Assembly (NCBI GenBank): GCA_905200945.1
Contig: CAJKMG010000013.1
Location: forward strand, 16,062 to 80,061
Direction of reading: 5' to 3'
Length of the DNA stretch: 64,000 nucleotides
Source: an uncultured Akkermansia sp.
GTDB taxonomy: Bacteria > Verrucomicrobiota > Verrucomicrobiia > Verrucomicrobiales > Akkermansiaceae
Every line of letters begins with the position of its first letter. The stretch's first letter is position 1. The notes below the pieces were generated by a model, which had not been told where the DNA came from, did not search any database, and saw only the letters and a list, made by a program, of their open reading frames with translations. Below are positions 26,924-35,907 of the stretch, in pieces. The translations under genes were made by a program, and so were the position numbers.

Positions 26924-28663
26924 TTAAAAAGCATGGCATTGGGCAAGAATCATCATCATGACGTAGGTTAAAATCATGCCCAGGATGCCCAGGATGACGC
27001 CGGAAACGGCCATTCCCTTGGAGCTGACCAGGCCGGTGGCATAGGCCAGGGCGTTGGGGGGGGTGCTGATGGGAAGGCTCATGCCCAGGGAGGAGGCGAA
27101 GGCCACGGATACCAGCAGGGCGGTAACGCCGCCCAGGGGGGCCAGGTTGTCACCCATGTTGACGCCGACAACGGCGATAATCGGAATGAGCAGGGAGGCC
27201 GTAGCCGTATGGCTCATGAAGGTGGCCATGAACAGGCAGATGATTCCCGTACCCACCATGAGCGGGAAGGGGGACCATTCGGCAAAGGGAATGGCGCCGA
27301 TCAGGTTTTTTGCCAGTCCGGTGTCTTGCAGGGCCAGCCCCAGGGCAAAGCCGCCGGCTACCAGCCAGAGCACGTCCCAGCCCATTTTCTTCAAGTCTTC
27401 CTTGGTGATGGTTTCCGTAATGGCAAAGACGGCGATGGGAATCATGGCGATGGTATTGGAGTCCAGCCCGTGTACTCCCTTGCCCGTTACCCACAGCAGG
27501 ACGGTAACGGCAAAGGTGACGTAAACGATAATGGCCTTGGGGGTTCTCAGGAATTTCCCTCCCACCTGCAGTTCCAGTTTCTTTTGGGAGATGGGGAACA
27601 GCCACAGCAGGAGAAGCCATGCAATCAGAATCATGACGATGACGAAAGGAATGCCGAACATGAGCCATTTGCCGAAGGAGACGTCCAGCCCCATACCCTG
27701 CAGCGCCTTCAGCGCGATTGCGTTGGGGGGCGTGCCGATAGGCGTTCCAATGCCGCCGAGGTTGGCGGCGATGGGGATGGCCAGGGCAAAGGCGGCGCGG
27801 CCTTTGTCTTCCGGAGTGAACAGGGCCAGCACCGGCGTCAGGATGGCGAGCATCATGGCGGCCGTAGCCGTGTTGCTCATAAACATGGAGAAAAGAGCCG
27901 TTACGGACATCAGCCCCAGAAGTACGAATTTGGGATTGGTGCCGAAGGGTTTTAAAAGTACTTTGGCCAGGTTCATGTCCAGCCTGTATTTGGTTGCGGC
28001 CGCAGCCAGGAAAAAGCCGCCCAGGAAAAGCATGATGATGGGATCCGCGAAGGTGGCCATCGTGGATTTTTGCTGCATGGTGTTGACAAATTGCAGCCCC
28101 TGGATGCGCGCGGTTATTTCCTTGCTGTACAGGCGCCCGGCCGCGGTCTTGAGCTGGGCGGCTATGGATTCCTGCCCGGCGGCTTCTTCCGTTTTTCCTT
28201 CACGGGACAGTTCCTGTGCGTTCAGATCTATTTTTTCATAAGCGTCCATGAGCTGGAACCCCAGGGTCATCCTCACTTCTTCCGCGTCCAGCTTGGTTTT
28301 CTTATTTAACCGGTTTTCGACATTTTCCTTCAATTTGTCGACTACCTCCGGATTGATCCCTTTGCCTATGGCGTCATCCAGAATGGAGGATACCGCCGCC
28401 TTGTCATAGCGCTCCGGCATCAAGAATGAGAGAGAGCCGTTGGAGACGCACAGCAGGGACAGGGTAATGACCATCACGGAGGTGGTCCAGATAGGGATGG
28501 GTTCCAAAATCCAGAAGAGCGCCGCCATGACGAACATGGCGATGACGCGGATTTCAATAGGGCTTAATTGGATTCCCCATGAAGCGAAAGGCAGGAAGAA
28601 GACGACTCCTGCGGCGGCCAGGCTGATAGCTGCCTTGAGCAGCTTGTTTTGGGTTTCACTCAT
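26924..28663 (-). CDS. DASS (SLC13)-family anion/Na+ symporter
   Basis: 579 residues with about twelve hydrophobic segments in two inverted halves. Two family loops are visible: IGGIGTPIGTPPNAIALK-type in the first half and SLGMSLPISTPPNALAY in the second, where the SNT/SPT-like turns bind sodium and the carboxylate. A soluble insertion of about 130 residues follows the second helix (RYDKAAVSSILDD...KLDAEEVRM...). DASS carriers import succinate, citrate, sulfate and similar anions; here dicarboxylate is the most likely substrate, but it is not proven. No operon partner. Confidence 0.87.
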   Translation of the reverse strand: MSETQNKLLKAAISLAAAGVVFFLPFASWGIQLSPIEIRVIAMFVMAALFWILEPIPIWTTSVMVITLSLLCVSNGSLSFLMPERYDKAAVSSILDDAIGKGINPEVVDKLKENVENRLNKKTKLDAEEVRMTLGFQLMDAYEKIDLNAQELSREGKTEEAAGQESIAAQLKTAAGRLYSKEITARIQGLQFVNTMQQKSTMATFADPIIMLFLGGFFLAAAATKYRLDMNLAKVLLKPFGTNPKFVLLGLMSVTALFSMFMSNTATAAMMLAILTPVLALFTPEDKGRAAFALAIPIAANLGGIGTPIGTPPNAIALKALQGMGLDVSFGKWLMFGIPFVIVMILIAWLLLLWLFPISQKKLELQVGGKFLRTPKAIIVYVTFAVTVLLWVTGKGVHGLDSNTIAMIPIAVFAITETITKEDLKKMGWDVLWLVAGGFALGLALQDTGLAKNLIGAIPFAEWSPFPLMVGTGIICLFMATFMSHTATASLLIPIIAVVGVNMGDNLAPLGGVTALLVSVAFASSLGMSLPISTPPNALAYATGLVSSKGMAVSGVILGILGMILTYVMMMILAQCHAF

Positions 28664-28741
28664 GAATAATAGCTGGTAATATGGTTGGCGGGCGGAAGGG
28701 TACTTCCCGATTTTACAAATAGAAACTTTTATTTAAAAAAA

Positions 28742-29494
28742 TCATGTCAGAGGGGACGGCTGCCGTTTCCCGGAGCTGGAGCCGGGAGCTTTCTCCGTGA
28801 TGGGAAAATTGCGCAACCCTATGGGGATATGCGTGTTTAGCAGAGATAAGTCAATCATCCGTTCGGGAGCGCCGATTTGGCCGAGTGTTTCCCCTGTATT
28901 AAAAAAATTCTGAAGGTAGTAGGTTCCTCTATAGCCGCGCGACGTCAAATCCCCGCTGATCTGGTTGATTTCCTTTTCCCCGAGAAGGCCAGAGTGGATT
29001 GTCGTTCGAACCTCAAACGGGAAATTTCTGTTGATCAGATAATCCAGCGTTTGAGTGAAGCAGGGGAATAAATCCGGACGCCCGGTAATGGAGCCGAACA
29101 GTTTTTCCGGCGCTTTGTAATCCAGGGCAATATAGTCGCAAAGCCCTTCCTCCACCAGCGTTTTCACCACGCCGGGCCGGGTGCCGTTGGTGTCTATTTT
29201 TATTGCGAAGCCAAGCTGCCGTATATTGCGGCAGATAGGGATAAGGTCGGGACACAGCGTGCACTCGCCTCCGGACAGAACCACCCCATCCAGAAATCCC
29301 ACCCGATCTCTGAGAAAATCAAGATAGTCCGTCCGGTCTCCGGCAGGAGAATCCGTTCCCCTCACCAGGGAGACGTTGTAACAGTACTGACAAAACAAAT
29401 TACAGCCTCTCAGCCAGAAGATGCAGGCCACCTTGTTTGGAAAATCCAGCAAGGTGAGCGGCGTGATGTCTGCTATGCCCCGACCCGTTCCCAT
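28742..29494 (-). CDS. nrdG: anaerobic ribonucleoside-triphosphate reductase activating protein NrdG
   Basis: 250 residues. The radical-SAM cluster is CNLFCQYC (Cys31, Cys35, Cys38), followed by VVLSGGECTL and a partial barrel (DTNGTRPG, ALDYKAPEKL). NrdG reductively cleaves SAM to place the glycyl radical on class III ribonucleotide reductase. It is longer than the compact E. coli NrdG (about 150 residues) and belongs to the longer NrdG/pyruvate-formate-lyase-activase-like type. It starts 26 bases after the small glycyl-radical ORF, in the same transcript as nrdD. Confidence 0.9.
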   Translation of the reverse strand: MGTGRGIADITPLTLLDFPNKVACIFWLRGCNLFCQYCYNVSLVRGTDSPAGDRTDYLDFLRDRVGFLDGVVLSGGECTLCPDLIPICRNIRQLGFAIKIDTNGTRPGVVKTLVEEGLCDYIALDYKAPEKLFGSITGRPDLFPCFTQTLDYLINRNFPFEVRTTIHSGLLGEKEINQISGDLTSRGYRGTYYLQNFFNTGETLGQIGAPERMIDLSLLNTHIPIGLRNFPITEKAPGSSSGKRQPSPLT

Positions 29495-29520
29495 CGACTT
29501 CGCATATGTTGTTGGGAGAA

Positions 29521-29715
29521 TTATCGCGGCTGTTCCGTTTGGGCGGAGCAGGAGCAGGGGCGGCCCGGTTCCACGAAGTGGACGCGGTCATGGAACTCGC
29601 CCTGTTTGCCGGCGTTGAAAGTTTCTACAGGGCGGTGATAGCCCATGACGCGCGTGTAAACGGTGCAGCGGGTCCGGTCCTGTGCGTATTTGCTTAATAT
29701 TTCCTGTTTGGTCAT
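29521..29715 (-). CDS. separate glycyl-radical segment of the anaerobic ribonucleotide reductase
   Basis: 64 residues: MTKQEILSKYAQDRTRC, then TRVMGYHRPVETFNAGKQ and GEF. In full-length class III reductases the segment RVxGY...FNxGKxxEF forms the C-terminal end and carries the glycyl radical, here Gly25. The large NrdD in this window stops before it. The ORF is in the same reading frame as nrdD, separated by one TAA (29767-29769) and 17 open codons. It may be a separate small subunit or reached by readthrough. I have a vague memory of short ORFs of this kind elsewhere, so novelty is not claimed for the split itself. Confidence 0.8.
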   Translation of the reverse strand: MTKQEILSKYAQDRTRCTVYTRVMGYHRPVETFNAGKQGEFHDRVHFVEPGRPCSCSAQTEQPR

Positions 29716-29766
29716 TGTCGTATTAATGGTTGGGTTTGAAGTCGGGAGCCTATTGGAAAAGGGATT

Positions 29767-31863
29767 TTATTCATGCCTGTGGATGTGGAGCAGCTCCTCA
29801 TCGCAGAAGGGGCAGTATTCGTGCTCCCCGCGCAGATAGCCGTGCTTCTCGCAAACGGAAAAGAGCGGGGTGACGGTGAGGTACGGCATGCGGAAGCGGG
29901 TCAGCACTTTGCGGACAATGTCCCGGCAGGCTTCCGGGGAGCTGATGGCTTCGTTCATGTACATGTGGAAGACGGTTCCTCCCGTGTAGCAGCATTGAAG
30001 TTCATCCTGAAGCTGGAGCGCCCGGAACAGATCGCTTGTGTGGTCCACGGGAAGCTGGGAGCTGTTCGTGTAATAACGCTGCCCCACGGGGCCGGCCTGG
30101 ATGATGTCAGGATAGCGTTTCTGGTCTTCGCGGGCGAAGCGGTGCGTGGTGCCTTCCGCGGGCGTGGCTTCCAGGTTGTACAGGTTGCCGGTTTCCTCCT
30201 GGTACTCCTGCATGCGCAAGCGGATGAATTCCAGGATCTCTTCAGCAAAAGCCCTGCCTTCTTCAGAGGTAATGTCCATCGTATCGTTGGAGAAATTGCG
30301 CAACAGCTCGTTCATGCCGTTGACGCCGATGGTGGAGAAATGGTTGCGGAAGGTGGGCAGGTAGCGTTTGGTGTAGGGGTACAGGCCGCGGTCATACATT
30401 TCCTGAACGAAGGCCCTTTTCTTTTCCAGGCAGGATTTGGCCAGGTCCAGCAGTTCTCCCAGCCTGGCGAACAGGGCCTCCCGGTTTTGCTTGAACAGGT
30501 AGCCCAGCCGGGCCAGGTTGATGGTCACCACGCCGATGGAGCCGGTCATTTCCGCGGAGCCGAAGAGACCGCCGCCGCGTTTGAGCAGTTCCCGCAGGTC
30601 CAGCTGGAGGCGGCAGCACATGGAACGCACGGCATCCGGCTTGTAGGCCCGTTCGTCAGGCACGCGTTCCCCGTGTTCATTGACGGTGTACTGGCTGCCG
30701 ATGAAGTTCTGGAAGTAAGAGGAACCGATTTTAGCGGCGTTTTCAAACAGGAGAGGCACGTTTTCCCCTTCCCAGTCAAAATCTTCCGTGATGTTGACGG
30801 TGGGGATGGGGAAGGTAAAGGGCTGTCCGGTGCTGTCCCCTTCCGTGAGAACTTCGTAAAAGGCCTTGTTGATCAGGTTCATTTCCTTCTGGAAATGCTT
30901 GTAGGTCAGTTCCGTCAGCTTGTTTGCCCCGCGTTCCCTCGCCAGGGCGAGCAGGTTCGCGTCTTCTATTCCTTCAAATAGGTGTTCCCCTCCGCTGAAG
31001 GGGGCCTGGTCCCGCAGGTCGCGCGGCACAGTCCAGTCGATCGTGACATTGGTAAAGGGAGACTGTCCCCAGCGCGAGGGTACGTTCAGGTTGTAAACGA
31101 AACTGCGGATGTCTTTCTTGATGCGGGGGAAGTCCGTCTGATCCTTGAAAACGTAGGGCGCCAGGAAGGTGTCAAAGGAGCTGAAGGCCTGGGCGCCGGC
31201 CCATTCGCTTTGCAGAATGCCCAGAAAGTTCGCCATCTGGCCCAGGGCTTCCCGGAAGTGGCGGGGCGGCCTGCTGTTCACGCGGCTGCGCACGCCGTTG
31301 AATCCTTCATTGAGCAGGTTGCGGAGGCTCCATCCGGCGCAGTATCCGGTCAGGCAATCCAGGTCATGGATGTGGTAATCCCCTTCCCGGTGCGCGGCTC
31401 CTTCCCGTGCGGAGTAAACCTGGTCCAGCCAATAGTTGGCGATTACCTTGCCCGCCGTGTTGTTGATGAGCCCCGCATTGGAATACGTGGTATTGGAGTT
31501 GGCGGCAATGCGCCAGTCGCTTTGCCCGATATATTCCTCTACCGTCTGCTTGCAGTCCACGTAGGTATTGCCGGAATAAAGGCCGCCAAGCTGTTCGCGC
31601 TGCATTTTGTGCAGGAAACGGTAGGTGATGAAGGCCTTGGCCGTGTCAAAATATCCGGAGCGGAACAGGGCGCGTTCAATCATGTCCTGAATCTCTTCCA
31701 CATGCGCGCTGTCCTGATGGCTCAGCTTGGCTTCCACCTCTTCATAGATGGAACGGTTGTAGGCGGTCCCGGAGCTGTGGAAGGCTTTTCTAATGGCCTC
31801 TTCAATCTTATAGCCCTGGTATTGTTCCTTTTTCCCGGAACGTTTGATGATGCTTGTTGCCAT
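29767..31863 (-). CDS. nrdD: anaerobic ribonucleoside-triphosphate reductase, large part
   Basis: 698 residues from the ATG at 31863 (MATSIIKRSGKKEQYQ); the frame runs upstream through the riboswitch but that part is not coding. An ATP-cone at residues 1-90 (IKRSGKKEQY...) gives allosteric activity control. The ten-stranded barrel follows (GDYHIHDLDCLTGYC, GSIGVVTINLARLGYL). The end contains the zinc site CEKHG...CPFC and stops at HIHRHE. The glycyl-radical segment that should come next is on the following ORF. It makes dNTPs from NTPs without oxygen. Regulation: NrdR-like boxes at the promoter and a cobalamin riboswitch in the leader. Confidence 0.95.
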   Translation of the reverse strand: MATSIIKRSGKKEQYQGYKIEEAIRKAFHSSGTAYNRSIYEEVEAKLSHQDSAHVEEIQDMIERALFRSGYFDTAKAFITYRFLHKMQREQLGGLYSGNTYVDCKQTVEEYIGQSDWRIAANSNTTYSNAGLINNTAGKVIANYWLDQVYSAREGAAHREGDYHIHDLDCLTGYCAGWSLRNLLNEGFNGVRSRVNSRPPRHFREALGQMANFLGILQSEWAGAQAFSSFDTFLAPYVFKDQTDFPRIKKDIRSFVYNLNVPSRWGQSPFTNVTIDWTVPRDLRDQAPFSGGEHLFEGIEDANLLALARERGANKLTELTYKHFQKEMNLINKAFYEVLTEGDSTGQPFTFPIPTVNITEDFDWEGENVPLLFENAAKIGSSYFQNFIGSQYTVNEHGERVPDERAYKPDAVRSMCCRLQLDLRELLKRGGGLFGSAEMTGSIGVVTINLARLGYLFKQNREALFARLGELLDLAKSCLEKKRAFVQEMYDRGLYPYTKRYLPTFRNHFSTIGVNGMNELLRNFSNDTMDITSEEGRAFAEEILEFIRLRMQEYQEETGNLYNLEATPAEGTTHRFAREDQKRYPDIIQAGPVGQRYYTNSSQLPVDHTSDLFRALQLQDELQCCYTGGTVFHMYMNEAISSPEACRDIVRKVLTRFRMPYLTVTPLFSVCEKHGYLRGEHEYCPFCDEELLHIHRHE

Positions 31864-32029
31864 GGTGGATGTCTCGCTTGGAAAGAGTGGTGACCGCTCA
31901 TCCGCGAGCCTGGGCAAAAGCCTGGAAAAACCATAGGCAGGGGCCGGCTGCATGCGCGCATCCCCGGAAAGGGGGCATGCTGGAGACCTGTGCGTATGTT
32001 CATCCTGTCCGCGGGATGGGGATACGGCA

Positions 32030-32200
32030 GCATCAGGTCGTCTTCTGGCTTCCGGTGCGACATGTGATGGGGACTTCCCGGCTGCCTGGGCAGCCAGTGT
32101 CCGGTCCATCGTCTACCGGTTACAGCGGCGCGTCCGCGACGGATTTTCACCGTCTTCCGTTACCTGCGCTGGAACGCAATGAACCACAGAAAGAGACCTC
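32030..32200 (-). ncRNA. cobalamin (B12) riboswitch upstream of nrdD
   Basis: Read on the minus strand the conserved core is present: ggaagacggtgaaaatccg, then cgcggacgcgccgctgtaa, then cactgg, the B12-box-like agccgggaagtc, and gaagccagaagac near the 3' end. These match the AdoCbl riboswitch consensus (GGTGaAAxTCC, CGCgGaC, CxGCCxCTGT, CGGGAAG). It lies 166 bases before the nrdD start. The likely effect is to switch off nrdD when cobalamin is present, so that a B12-dependent class II reductase elsewhere can take over. End points are approximate. Confidence 0.9.
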
Positions 32201-32212
32201 CCGCAAGAAAAA

Positions 32213-32259
32213 TGTATAAATAATGTGTTAAATAATTATTTACATACTATATATAGCAT
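32213..32259 (-). promoter_or_regulatory. pair of NrdR-like boxes at the nrdD promoter
   Basis: Box 1, 32244-32259 (atactatatatagcat), agrees with the NrdR consensus acactatatatagtgt at 13 of 16 positions. Box 2, 32213-32228 (tgtataaataatgtgt), agrees at 9 of 16, with a perfect gtgt half. Their centres are 31 bp apart, the spacing usual for NrdR pairs. A minus-strand TATACA (-10 candidate) lies inside box 2, just before the riboswitch. Confidence 0.75.
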
Positions 32260-32541
32260 ATGAAGGCAGAAAAATGATTGATAACACAGCTTTCTTTTCC
32301 GTCATGGCGCCATAAATGCCCCGGCGTTCCTTTTCTGGTCCGGGGAGAGCGGGAAAGCCGTGAACGGAGAATCTTTTGAGTGGTATGCGGGGCGGTTTGG
32401 GACGAGGCTTCTCCCATTCGGTCCGCTGCCGGCTGGGAAGCGGAGGCGCGCCGTGTGCGGGAGTGCCTCGGCCCTTCATTGCAAGTCCGGGTACGGTGGA
32501 AGCCTCCGCCTCCTGTTGTTTCTCGCGTGGCGGCCTCTTTT

Positions 32542-34266
32542 TTACGGATGCGGTTGCGGCGGCGCGGGAACGGGCAGCCATTCCGCCAGCGTTTCCGGCT
32601 GGAGGGGGGCCGGAGTTTCCCGCGCGTCCGGAGAAGCCAGGTTCAGCTCGTTTCTGACGATTTCCGACCGGATGGAAGCCAGGGAAAGAAGGGTATGGAA
32701 GATGTGGTCGTGGGAGACGGCTTTCAGCCGGTTGGCTTTCAGGGCGCGCACCATGTCCGGATAGCGTGAGGCGAAAGCGTCCGAATACCAGATGAACATG
32801 GCAGGCCGGTAAACGGGCGGCAGAATATGGCCCTGGAACATTTTTCCTTCCTCGCCCAGCGCTACGCCGTGGTCGGAACAGTAAAAATAAATGGCGGGCC
32901 TGTTCTTCAACAGTGCAATCATGCGGTGAATGGAGGCATCCAGGTCCACGATGGAATTATCATAAGCATTGACGGTTTCTTCCAGATGGGCTTTGGGGTC
33001 GTCCATATTGCAGGATGCCGGGGTAAAACGTTCCGCCTGCGCGGGGTAGCTGAACGCCATATGGCTCCCGTTATTGTAAATGATGTAGAGCTGCCTGTCG
33101 CGGCCGTGGCGTTTCAGGGATTTCTCCATGACCAGGGAGGTGCGTTCCTGCATCATTCCGGGCGTCTGGTGCTGGGGCGGTGTCTGTTCCCGTTCGCGGC
33201 AGCTCCGTGTCAGGATGCCCAGGGAATAGTCATGAATGGAATCTCCGCTCAAATCCATGATGCGGACAGTATGGAACCCGTGTTTGTTGAACAGGTCAAT
33301 GAAGGATGAGCGACCGGGGGCGCGGCGGCGCAGTTCCGCGTCCGTAAACATACCGATGGCTGAAATTCTGGTCACAATGCCGAAGGAGGTGGCGTGGGGG
33401 AAGGAGACGACGTTGGACTCTCTGGAAAGCCGGGGCATCGTATTCCGGTGGTACCCGTTCAGGGGAAGATGGTCCGCCCGGACGCTTTCCCCCATGTGGA
33501 AAACCACGGCCAGGTCATCCGGGGCTTCGCAGCGGGAAAGAGGTTCCGCGCTGGACGGCAGATTCCGCAATGTGTTGAAGCGTCCCGCATCCTGGGTGAT
33601 GTATTCGTCCGCCAGTTTGCACGTCATTGTGAAATCCACGAGAGGCCAGCCTTTTGCCTTGTCGGACGTATAATAAAGATAAAGGGGTTCCGAGCTGTAG
33701 GAGGCTGCCGGAATGCTCAGCAGCAGAAGGACCCCGTACAGGCTCCAAATGCATGTCAGTGCGCCCCATGTGGCTTTTTGGCGCAGGGAACGGCGGCTCC
33801 AGTAGATGGCCAGGTAGATAAACCCGGTCAGAAGCAGTGTTCCTGCAATGGATGCGGGGGTACAGAAAGCGCAGGCTTCCCGGAAATTGGTCTCCGCCAT
33901 GCTGGAAAGCACGGAAAGGTTCAGGGTCAATCCGTACCGCATCTGCATCATGTACAGGCCCGCATTAAACAGGATAATGACCGGAAGAAGGACATAGGCG
34001 GTGAAGCGGTATTTCAGGCAGAAAAGAATGGTGCCGCAGAGCAGGGACGCGGAGCAGGCGATGCCCAGGCAGCTCATCAACAGGCTTTGGCCGTCGTTGA
34101 GCACATAGGGATTAGCCGCCAGAGCCGCCGCAAGTCCGGCCGCCCAGAGGCATCGCATGCGGCGGGGAATGAACGCGGAGCGCAGAGCCTGGCAGATAAC
34201 GGTCAACAGGCCGTATGTGGACGGATACCGTTCTGCGGAACCGGCGGATGCATGGGGAGGGATCAT
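32542..34266 (-). CDS. phosphoethanolamine transferase-like membrane sulfatase-fold protein
   Basis: 574 residues. The first 190 hold about five membrane helices. A periplasmic alkaline-phosphatase-fold domain follows, with the metal/nucleophile motif HMGESVRADHLPLNGY (Glu260, Ser261 where EptA has Thr), a central INYNNGSH-like stretch (IIYNNGSHMAFSYP) and CSDHGVALGE near the end. Enzymes of this EptA/CptA group move phosphoethanolamine from phosphatidylethanolamine to lipid A, core or other glycans, often changing polymyxin sensitivity. The acceptor here is not known. Single gene, transcribed away from rubrerythrin's terminator. Confidence 0.87.
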   Translation of the reverse strand: MIPPHASAGSAERYPSTYGLLTVICQALRSAFIPRRMRCLWAAGLAAALAANPYVLNDGQSLLMSCLGIACSASLLCGTILFCLKYRFTAYVLLPVIILFNAGLYMMQMRYGLTLNLSVLSSMAETNFREACAFCTPASIAGTLLLTGFIYLAIYWSRRSLRQKATWGALTCIWSLYGVLLLLSIPAASYSSEPLYLYYTSDKAKGWPLVDFTMTCKLADEYITQDAGRFNTLRNLPSSAEPLSRCEAPDDLAVVFHMGESVRADHLPLNGYHRNTMPRLSRESNVVSFPHATSFGIVTRISAIGMFTDAELRRRAPGRSSFIDLFNKHGFHTVRIMDLSGDSIHDYSLGILTRSCREREQTPPQHQTPGMMQERTSLVMEKSLKRHGRDRQLYIIYNNGSHMAFSYPAQAERFTPASCNMDDPKAHLEETVNAYDNSIVDLDASIHRMIALLKNRPAIYFYCSDHGVALGEEGKMFQGHILPPVYRPAMFIWYSDAFASRYPDMVRALKANRLKAVSHDHIFHTLLSLASIRSEIVRNELNLASPDARETPAPLQPETLAEWLPVPAPPQPHP

Positions 34267-34421
34267 CGCAAAGAAGGGATAAAATTCTTCCTGCTTAAAG
34301 CGGGGAGATATTATAAGGGTTTCAAAATGAATAGCAAGCAGAATGTAGGAGAAGCTTTTCGCGGAGTGGACGCCTCCGTAAAAAGGGAAGGGTTTTCTTC
34401 CATGGACTGCTCTGGGAAAAG

Positions 34422-34453
34422 AAAACCGCCCGGGATGTTCCGGGCGGTTTTTA
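34422..34453 (-). terminator. rho-independent terminator of the rubrerythrin gene
   Basis: A perfect 12-bp stem (34422-34433 with 34440-34451) with a 6-base loop. Both arms are A/T-tailed, so it could work in both directions; on the minus strand it ends rubrerythrin transcripts. Confidence 0.88.
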
Positions 34454-34488
34454 GGTGCCGTGGATGGCCTCCGGTGCTCAAACGGAGT

Positions 34489-35037
34489 TTATCCGATGAC
34501 GAGGAATTTTTCAGCCTTGGCGCCGCAGAGGGGGCATGCGTCCACGCCTTCCAGAGATCTGAAGGTATCTCCGCAAACCAGGCATATCCAGTATTGCCTG
34601 GGCAGGGAACTGGTGTCTCCGCTTTCCAGGGCTTTCAGGGCGACGGAATAAAAATCGGCATGTTCTTTTTCCGCTTCCGTGGCCCACGTGAAGGAGCGGA
34701 CGGCGGCTTTCTGCCCTTCCTCTTCCGCCACAGCGATGAATTCCGGATACATGCTCTCGAATTCATGGGTTTCCCCGGCAATGGCGGCTTTCAGGTTTTC
34801 CGCGGTGGTCCCTACATGGATCTGGATATCGATGGGTTCCATGGTTGCCCCCAGCTTTTCCAGAACCTTGTGGTGGTTGGCGGCGTGGACGGATTCCGCC
34901 TTGGAGGCGGCTTCAAACAATTTCTGAATAAGGGGCTGCCCTTCCTGGGCGGCTTTGGCGGCATAGGCCGCGTAAGTGGCGGAGGCGGTGCTTTCGCCCG
35001 TAATGGCAGCTTTCAGGTTTTCTATGGTTTTAGTCAT
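34489..35037 (-). CDS. rubrerythrin
   Basis: 182 residues from the ATG at 35037 (MTKTIENLKAAITGE); an upstream ATG at 35073 adds 12 unconserved residues. The ferritin-like four-helix bundle carries diiron ligands in GESTASATYAAYA, AESVHAANHHKVL, AGETHEFESMYPEF and ATEAEKEHADFY. The C-terminal rubredoxin-like domain has ICLVCGDTF and DACPLCGAKA, two CxxC pairs for one iron. Rubrerythrin reduces hydrogen peroxide in anaerobes. Monocistronic. Confidence 0.96.
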   Translation of the reverse strand: MTKTIENLKAAITGESTASATYAAYAAKAAQEGQPLIQKLFEAASKAESVHAANHHKVLEKLGATMEPIDIQIHVGTTAENLKAAIAGETHEFESMYPEFIAVAEEEGQKAAVRSFTWATEAEKEHADFYSVALKALESGDTSSLPRQYWICLVCGDTFRSLEGVDACPLCGAKAEKFLVIG

Positions 35038-35187
35038 CGGAAGTAAATTTATAATAATTCTAAAAAGATGCAACTGAAAAAATCCTTCGCGGGAGGAAAA
35101 AATGCAAATCTTTCTGCGGCATCACGGGAAGCCGTTACACAATGATTCATTGACGCATGCATGGCGAGCCTGTACAACAGAAACGTT

Positions 35188-35742
35188 ATGAAGAGCATTG
35201 TAACAATTAGTTCGGCATGTGCCCTGGCATTTGCAGGTATGGCTTCCGCCCAGGATGCCCCGGCTCCGGCGCCCGCGCCGGCCGCTGAAACCCCTGCCGC
35301 GCCCGCTGCGCCGGCTGCTGAAGTTTCCAAGGAAGCGAAGGAAGCCGCCGATCAGATGCTGGCGTTGATGAAGGAAATGTCCGCCACGCTCAGCACGGTG
35401 AAGGACAAGGCTACTGCAGACGCGGCTGCGGAAAAGATGGCGAAGATTAATGAAAAGGGAGAAGCCCTTTCCAAGAGCGCCCAGAAGGTCCAGGCTGAAA
35501 TGGATGCCGCCATGCAGGCGCGCCAGGCCGAGCTTCTGCCCATTTTCATGGGCATGATGACCGACATGCAGCGTTTGCAGCAGGCCGACTTTTACGGAAG
35601 CCAGGCTCTGAAGGACGCCATGAAGCAGACCGGCGCTGCCGGTCCGGAAGAAGATGTGGAAGTGGAGGAAGAGGTGGAAGTGGAAGCAGTTCCGGCCCCC
35701 GCTCCCGCTCAGAAGGAAGCGTCTGCCCCCGCGGCCAAGTAA
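35188..35742 (+). CDS. exported Ala/Pro-rich protein with coiled-coil core
   Basis: 184 residues from the ATG at 35188, which directly starts the signal peptide (MKSIVTISSACALAFAGMASAQ). A low-complexity Ala-Pro linker follows, then a helical core with coiled-coil pattern (KEAADQMLALMKEMSATL through AEMDAAMQARQAELLP). The end is an acidic Val-Glu stretch and a second Ala-Pro tail. No family is recognised. The layout suggests a periplasmic or surface protein spanning or binding the wall. It has its own terminator. Confidence 0.7.
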   Translation: MKSIVTISSACALAFAGMASAQDAPAPAPAPAAETPAAPAAPAAEVSKEAKEAADQMLALMKEMSATLSTVKDKATADAAAEKMAKINEKGEALSKSAQKVQAEMDAAMQARQAELLPIFMGMMTDMQRLQQADFYGSQALKDAMKQTGAAGPEEDVEVEEEVEVEAVPAPAPAQKEASAPAAK

Positions 35743-35765
35743 CTTTCTTTTTCAGGATTGTTTCT

Positions 35766-35799
35766 CCTCCGGCATTGCAGGATGCCGGAGGATTTTTTT
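35766..35799 (+). terminator. rho-independent terminator of the Ala/Pro-rich protein gene
   Basis: 10-bp stem (35766-35775 with 35782-35791), 6-base loop, and seven T residues immediately after. Confidence 0.92.
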
Positions 35800-35907
35800 A
35801 TGGCAGGGCCGGCTGAAAAGGCCACCGGAGGTATGACTCAGGCGCCTGCGGTATGATTGGCTGAGTGGAGGATTGTGCCCGGAACACCTGAAGGCGGTTG
35901 GAAACAG

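Larger units (their letters stand above)
31864..32541. other. long non-coding region: nrdD leader and upstream sequence
   Basis: 31864-32029 is the expression platform between riboswitch and nrdD start, with a GC-rich hairpin (gcatgcccc.../ggggatgc, about 31955-31980) and a TTTTT run on the minus strand around 31930. 32030-32200 is the riboswitch and 32213-32259 the NrdR-like boxes. 32270-32541 is G+C-rich with overlapping ORFs on both strands, none of which resembles a protein. A hairpin (ccccgg/ccgggg) lies near 32317-32345. Confidence 0.55.

Noticed and set aside
31866..32109. 82-codon N-terminal extension of nrdD
   Set aside because: It would translate the cobalamin riboswitch and has no family match. 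NrdD proteins start with the ATP-cone, as from 31863.
32360..32764. Plus-strand frames between nrdD and the phosphoethanolamine transferase gene
   Set aside because: Overlapping frames in three phases, Arg/Gly/Ala-rich, with no domain and partly antisense to a clear gene.
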